Source: an uncultured Sphingomonadaceae bacterium (lineage in GTDB: Bacteria > Pseudomonadota > Alphaproteobacteria > Sphingomonadales > Sphingomonadaceae). From it: DNA of 64,000 nucleotides. Position numbers and translations under genes: made by a program. The stretch lies in the NCBI GenBank assembly GCA_947497315.1, contig CANMFX010000001.1, positions 682,001-746,000 on the forward strand. Direction: 5' to 3'. The notes beneath the pieces were generated by a model, which had not been told where the DNA came from, ran no database searches, and was given only the letters and a program-made list of their open reading frames with translations. Positions 62,266-64,000 of this stretch are shown in pieces. Every line of letters starts with the position of its first letter. The first letter of the stretch is position 1.

Positions 62266-63921
62266 ATGAACGGGCGACGGGATCGGCAATTAATGTTTGA
62301 ACCTGCCCGCCGAAAACGGCACAAGCCGCCGGTGCATATTGTCGTCGATCTCCTCCGCAAATATCCGTTCTGGCTGTCACTAATTGCAGGGGCGCTATCG
62401 GCAACCGGATTTGCGCCGCTAGGCTTTTGGCCGGTCAGCCTGCTCGCACTGGCTTTGTGGATCGCGATTATTGATGGTGTCGAAAGCCGAAAAGCCGCGT
62501 TCTGGGCCGGTTGGCTATTTGGTCTCGGACATTTTATTGTCGGGCTGAACTGGATCGCCAAAGCCTTTACCTTTCAGGCGGCGATGCCCGAATGGCTGGG
62601 CTATATCGCGGTGGTTTTGCTCTCGCTCTATCTGGCCGTCTACCCCGCACTGACGGCGCTCGGCGCATGGTGGTTGGGCAGGGGACGGCCGGTAGTTTTT
62701 GTTCTCGCCCTCGCTGGTTTGTGGATCATAACCGAATGGTTGCGCAGCTGGGTTTTCAGCGGATTCATATGGAATCCGCTTGGTGTGATAGCGGTCGACG
62801 CCAGGCACGCTTTGAGTGCCCGGTCCATTGGAACTTATGGCCTTTCCGGCGTGATCATTGGCATTTCCGGTCTTGTCGGTTCGGCGGTTGGCGGAGTGAT
62901 CGCCCTGAAATGGCGGATCATTATTCGCAGAGTCTTTGATCTTGCTATAGTCGCATTGGGTGCCGGAATATTGGCACTGATCGGCAGCGGCGGCGATCTT
63001 CCCGGTTCAACTAAGCAGCCCAATATCACCGTCGTCCAGCCCAATATCGGACAGCAGGATAAATGGCAGGCCGGTTATGAAGAGCAGAATCTTGCCAAAC
63101 TTGCCGGGTTGACCAGACGCAAAGATGAAGAACCGCGGATTTTGTTTTGGCCGGAAGCTGCGATACCTGACTATCTCGAGGCCGGTTATCCGCAGCGCTA
63201 TTATTACGGTCGTTCACCGGAGATCGTTCGGGCTCAACTGGCCAGTTTGATGAAACCCGGTGACGTACTGGTGCTCGGCGCGCTCAAGCTGGAATTTGAT
63301 GATGCTGGCGCGCCCGATGAAAGGCGGGCCATTGGTGCGCGCAATAGCGTATTTGCCATGGACGCGGATCGCGAATTGCTGGGCCGCTATGACAAGAGCC
63401 ATCTTGTGCCCTATGGCGAATATCTGCCGATGCGGCCGCTTCTTTCGGCTATCGGATTGTCGCGGCTGGCGCCTGGAGATTTTGACTTTTGGCCGGGTCC
63501 GGGTCCGCGCTCGCTGGATCTGGGGGCATTTGGCAAAGTCGGCCTTCAGGTTTGCTACGAAATTATCTTTTCGGGCCAAGTCGTGCACCGGGAGGATCGG
63601 CCCGACTTTATTTTCAATCCCTCAAACGATGCCTGGTTCGGCGCGTGGGGGCCACCGCAACATCTCGCCCAGGCACGGCTGCGTGCGATCGAAGAGGGGC
63701 TTCCGATCATCCGCTCCACACCGACCGGTATATCGGCGGTTATTACCAGCAAGGGCGATGTGGTTGAAAGCATTCCCATGGGACAGGCTGGCCGGATTGA
63801 TACCAAATTACCCCCGCCGGAAAGCCCCACAGTTTTCGCGCAATATGGCAATATTCTGTCGCTGGGTTTCGCGCTGATTTTACTCATCTGTGCCATTGCC
63901 ATACGGCTTCGTGCGCGCTAA
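62266..63921 (+). CDS. lnt: Apolipoprotein N-acyltransferase
   Basis: Lnt adds the third acyl chain to lipoproteins at the inner membrane. About six N-terminal helices are followed by a nitrilase-type domain with the catalytic triad in FWPEAAIPDYL (Glu), DKSHLVPYGEYLP (Lys) and GLQVCYEIIFSG (Cys), plus NPSNDAWFGAWGPPQHLAQARLRAIEEGLPIIRSTPTGIS, and a final helix. About 552 residues. The start is uncertain: ATG codons at 62242, 62266 and 62293 are in frame, none with a strong ribosome-binding site. Likely followed by metK. Confidence 0.92.
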   Translation: MNGRRDRQLMFEPARRKRHKPPVHIVVDLLRKYPFWLSLIAGALSATGFAPLGFWPVSLLALALWIAIIDGVESRKAAFWAGWLFGLGHFIVGLNWIAKAFTFQAAMPEWLGYIAVVLLSLYLAVYPALTALGAWWLGRGRPVVFVLALAGLWIITEWLRSWVFSGFIWNPLGVIAVDARHALSARSIGTYGLSGVIIGISGLVGSAVGGVIALKWRIIIRRVFDLAIVALGAGILALIGSGGDLPGSTKQPNITVVQPNIGQQDKWQAGYEEQNLAKLAGLTRRKDEEPRILFWPEAAIPDYLEAGYPQRYYYGRSPEIVRAQLASLMKPGDVLVLGALKLEFDDAGAPDERRAIGARNSVFAMDADRELLGRYDKSHLVPYGEYLPMRPLLSAIGLSRLAPGDFDFWPGPGPRSLDLGAFGKVGLQVCYEIIFSGQVVHREDRPDFIFNPSNDAWFGAWGPPQHLAQARLRAIEEGLPIIRSTPTGISAVITSKGDVVESIPMGQAGRIDTKLPPPESPTVFAQYGNILSLGFALILLICAIAIRLRAR

Positions 63922-63988
63922 GGAGCGCATATAAACCTTTCTTTATATCCGAACCCGCGCCCCCAGGCGGCAAATACTAGGAAAAACC

Positions 63989-64000
63989 ATGCGTTCTGAA
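63989..64000 (+). CDS. metK: Start of next gene, probably metK
   Basis: An ATG preceded by TAGGAAAAACC opens a frame M-R-S-E that runs off the window. Sphingomonad S-adenosylmethionine synthetases commonly begin this way, and lnt-metK order is usual in the group. Only four codons are visible, so the call rests on context. Confidence 0.4.

Noticed and set aside
62135-62404. N-terminal extension of the exported hypothetical gene
   Set aside because: The extra 90 codons run against the start of lnt; a good ribosome-binding site and signal-like sequence begin at 62134.
63922-63988. SAM-type riboswitch before metK
   Set aside because: Only 67 bp are available and I could not match a known SAM riboswitch core; a covariance-model search would be needed.

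Overview
The window looks like chromosomal DNA of a Sphingomonadales alphaproteobacterium (Sphingopyxis/Sphingorhabdus/Parasphingorhabdus type). Supporting signs are a class I lysyl-tRNA synthetase, a ThiS-ThiG fusion, RcnB- and UrcA-family exported proteins, lnt running into what appears to be metK at the right edge, ftsE-ftsX-ydcF-plsC, and many CoA-ligase/acyl-CoA dehydrogenase/P450 genes. Base composition looks moderate (mid-50s % G+C by eye, not computed). No phage, insertion sequence, plasmid or CRISPR signal is visible; tandem repeats occur only inside one coding gene.

Layout. 1-7.1 kb: the end of an RcnB-family gene, then a leftward operon (crotonase, alkyl sulfatase, a pair of acyl-CoA dehydrogenases, nitronate monooxygenase-like enzyme, SDR). 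7.2-8.1 kb: an isolated gspH-gspI pseudopilin pair. 8.1-10.3 kb: purU, a 6-phosphogluconolactonase-like gene and a small membrane protein. 10.4-18.5 kb: a rightward catabolic block (acyl-CoA ligase, cytochrome P450, aldehyde dehydrogenase, thiolase, SDR, crotonase, TetR regulator). The two blocks share a 22-bp operator-like sequence at three promoters and together encode oxidation, CoA activation and beta-oxidation of an unidentified aliphatic, alicyclic or sulfated substrate. 18.6-27 kb: DUF3667 protein, phoD, alaC, plsC, ydcF, ftsX, ftsE and a zinc-ribbon membrane protein. 27.15 kb: tRNA-Leu(GAG). 27.3-33.9 kb: sixA, a DinG-type helicase, nnrU, lysK, DUF3291 and a one-domain asparaginase-like gene.

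33.8-36.8 kb is a probable stress/detoxification locus: a YeeE/YedE transporter with its TetR regulator, divergent from a glutathione S-transferase and a double-cupin gene, with two inverted repeats between them. 36.8-40.8 kb: desaturase, SDR, argE-type deacylase, GAF protein and an unknown. 41.2-42.9 kb: a Tat-exported nitroreductase-fold protein and a MarR regulator behind a recognisable promoter/operator. 42.9-48.5 kb: exported zinc peptidase-like, DUF885 and amidohydrolase proteins plus a prolyl 4-hydroxylase-like enzyme. 48.6-49.8 kb: an unusual arginine-rich RcnB-like protein with EF-hand-loop-like 12-residue repeats. 50-53.4 kb: accC, accB, aroQ and thiS-thiG. 53.8-56.2 kb: urcA and a LytS/LytR-type two-component pair; direct repeats with LytTR-like 21-bp spacing lie before the kinase gene and urcA and, more weakly, before the DUF885 gene. 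56.5-64 kb: two unknown genes, a PF10118 protein with a divergent TetR, a sigma-54 activator without a sensory domain, a glyoxalase-fold protein, an exported unknown, lnt, and the first codons of metK.

Most of the window is ordinary housekeeping and catabolic DNA. The most rewarding signals are the two inferred regulons (TetR and LytTR), the repeat-bearing RcnB-like protein, and the ThiS-ThiG fusion. All family assignments come from reading motifs; no searches were run.
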